Shown here: positions 6,172-6,592 of the stretch, in pieces
Layout: each line of letters starts with the position of its first letter
Position numbering within the stretch: the first letter of the stretch is position 1
NCBI GenBank assembly: GCA_937989795.1
Contig: CALKBB010000187.1
Coordinates: 1 to 6,592 of the forward strand
Origin: an uncultured Collinsella sp.
Lineage (GTDB): Bacteria > Actinomycetota > Coriobacteriia > Coriobacteriales > Coriobacteriaceae
Length of the DNA: 6,592 bases
Direction: 5' to 3'
Program-made: the position numbers and the translations under genes
Notes under the pieces: model-generated
Told to the model about the DNA's origin: nothing
The model's input: only the letters and a program-made list of their open reading frames with translations
The model's database searches: none

Positions 6172-6186
6172 GTGCATCTAGCATCT

Positions 6187-6225
6187 CGCTCGGGGTGTAT
6201 TGTTGAACACCCCGAGCGGCTTTAT
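6187..6225 (+). terminator. Hairpin terminator after arcB, probably leaky
   Basis: CGCTCGGGGTGT (6187-6198) and ACACCCCGAGCG (6207-6218) form a perfect 12-bp GC-rich stem with an 8-nt loop, 15 bases after the arcB stop codon. The following tract is short (GCTTTAT), which suggests incomplete termination. Read-through would supply the downstream permease gene, and termination would keep its level below that of the two enzymes. Confidence 0.72.
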
Positions 6226-6318
6226 CTGGTAAAAATCTCGCATCGAGCGGCAGGCACGGCACGGAAGAGCCGCTTCGGGCGAGATCAGTAAATGATTTAT
6301 GAAGGGGGGATGAGAACT

Positions 6319-6592
6319 ATGACTGAGACCGCTAAGAAAAAGCGCGGTATGCCTTCATCGTTCACCATTCTTCTTGCTCTGCTGGCAATTGTTGCAGTAG
6401 TTACCGTTATCGTCTCCGGCACGTCCGGCGGCGCGGTTACTGCCGCCCGTCTGAGCGATTTCTGCACCGCCCCGATTAAGGGCTTCGCTGACGCTCTGCC
6501 CGTCTGCCTCTTCGTTATGATCCTGGGCGGCTTCCTCGGCATGATGACCGAGACCGGCGCCCTGGACAACGGCATTGCCGTTCTGGTGCAGA
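6319..6592 (+). CDS. YfcC/DcuC-family permease, N-terminal part; likely arginine/ornithine exchanger
   Basis: The reading frame is open to the window edge and gives 91 residues. A lysine-rich cytoplasmic start (KKKRGMPSS) precedes a first membrane helix at about 15-33. A short loop follows, then APIKGFADALP (51-61) and a second helix at about 61-76 ending in the motif GGFLGMMTETGALDNGI. This G-rich segment with ETGALD is typical of YfcC/DcuC-family transporters (C4-dicarboxylate anaerobic carrier superfamily). Members next to arcA and arcB are commonly annotated as arginine/ornithine antiporters, replacing classical ArcD; the substrate here is inferred from context. ATG 6319 is chosen because AGGGGGG (6303-6309) lies nine bases upstream. 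An in-frame ATG at 6310 touches that run and has no spacing. The 147-base gap after arcB holds the terminator and a weak inverted repeat (AGCGGC 6246-6251, GCCGCT 6269-6274). I saw no clear promoter of its own. Confidence 0.85.
   Translation, partial: MTETAKKKRGMPSSFTILLALLAIVAVVTVIVSGTSGGAVTAARLSDFCTAPIKGFADALPVCLFVMILGGFLGMMTETGALDNGIAVLVQ

Noticed and set aside
3685..6177. An 830-codon open frame on the minus strand opposite arcA and arcB
   Set aside because: It is exactly in register with the sense codons, so its stops would need sense codons TTA, CTA or TCA, which these GC3-rich genes avoid. The 105-base gap is a multiple of three and happens to stay open. The product is a monotonous Val/Asp/Gly/Leu/His sequence without any family signature.
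6284..6296. ATCA-GTAAA-TGAT inverted repeat before the permease, considered as an FNR-like site
   Set aside because: The FNR consensus has TTGAT on the left and ATCAA on the right. Here the half-sites are in the opposite order, and the stem is only four bases.
1..6592. CRISPR arrays, tRNA or rRNA genes, insertion sequences and prophage genes
   Set aside because: No regularly spaced repeats, cloverleaf-like sequences, transposase motifs or flanking terminal repeats were seen on either strand.

Overview
The window looks like chromosomal DNA of a high-GC, host-associated anaerobe of the Coriobacteriia, most like Collinsella or a close relative. This is an inference from codon use, from the gene content (arginine deiminase, a catabolic-type ornithine carbamoyltransferase and a YfcC-type permease in a row, beside a long polyphosphate kinase) and from the protein sequences; no database search was possible.

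Layout. The left half lies on the minus strand. Positions 1-675 hold the N-terminal 225 residues of an RlmD/RumA-type 23S rRNA uracil-5-methyltransferase, with the TRAM domain and the four iron-sulfur cysteines, cut by the window edge. Upstream of it on the same strand is ppk1 (776-3271), with catalytic residues at the same relative spacing as in E. coli and an unusual Ala/Pro/Glu-rich C-terminal tail. A strong hairpin terminator (722-765) separates the two genes. Positions 3272-3828 are a divergent intergenic region of about 560 bases. Its left part is AT-rich. It holds the ppk1 promoter candidate, short phased repeats, a 21-bp dyad, and a structured leader in front of arcA.

The right half lies on the plus strand and is an arginine deiminase (ADI) operon: arcA (3829-5070), arcB (5176-6171) and the start of a YfcC/DcuC-family permease (6319 to beyond the edge). 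ArcA deiminates arginine to citrulline. ArcB phosphorolyses citrulline to ornithine and carbamoyl phosphate. The permease is the likely arginine/ornithine exchanger in place of classical ArcD. Carbamate kinase (arcC), which would make ATP from carbamoyl phosphate, is not in the window and could lie downstream. Hairpins sit in both gaps of the operon: a perfect 9-bp stem without a U-tract between arcA and arcB, and a 12-bp stem with a short T-tract after arcB. Both could set the ratio of the gene products.

I found no clearly new biological system. The observations most worth a second look are the extreme third-position GC of arcA compared with arcB, the PPK tail, the structured arcA leader with its short Shine-Dalgarno spacing, and the phased repeats in the divergent intergenic region.
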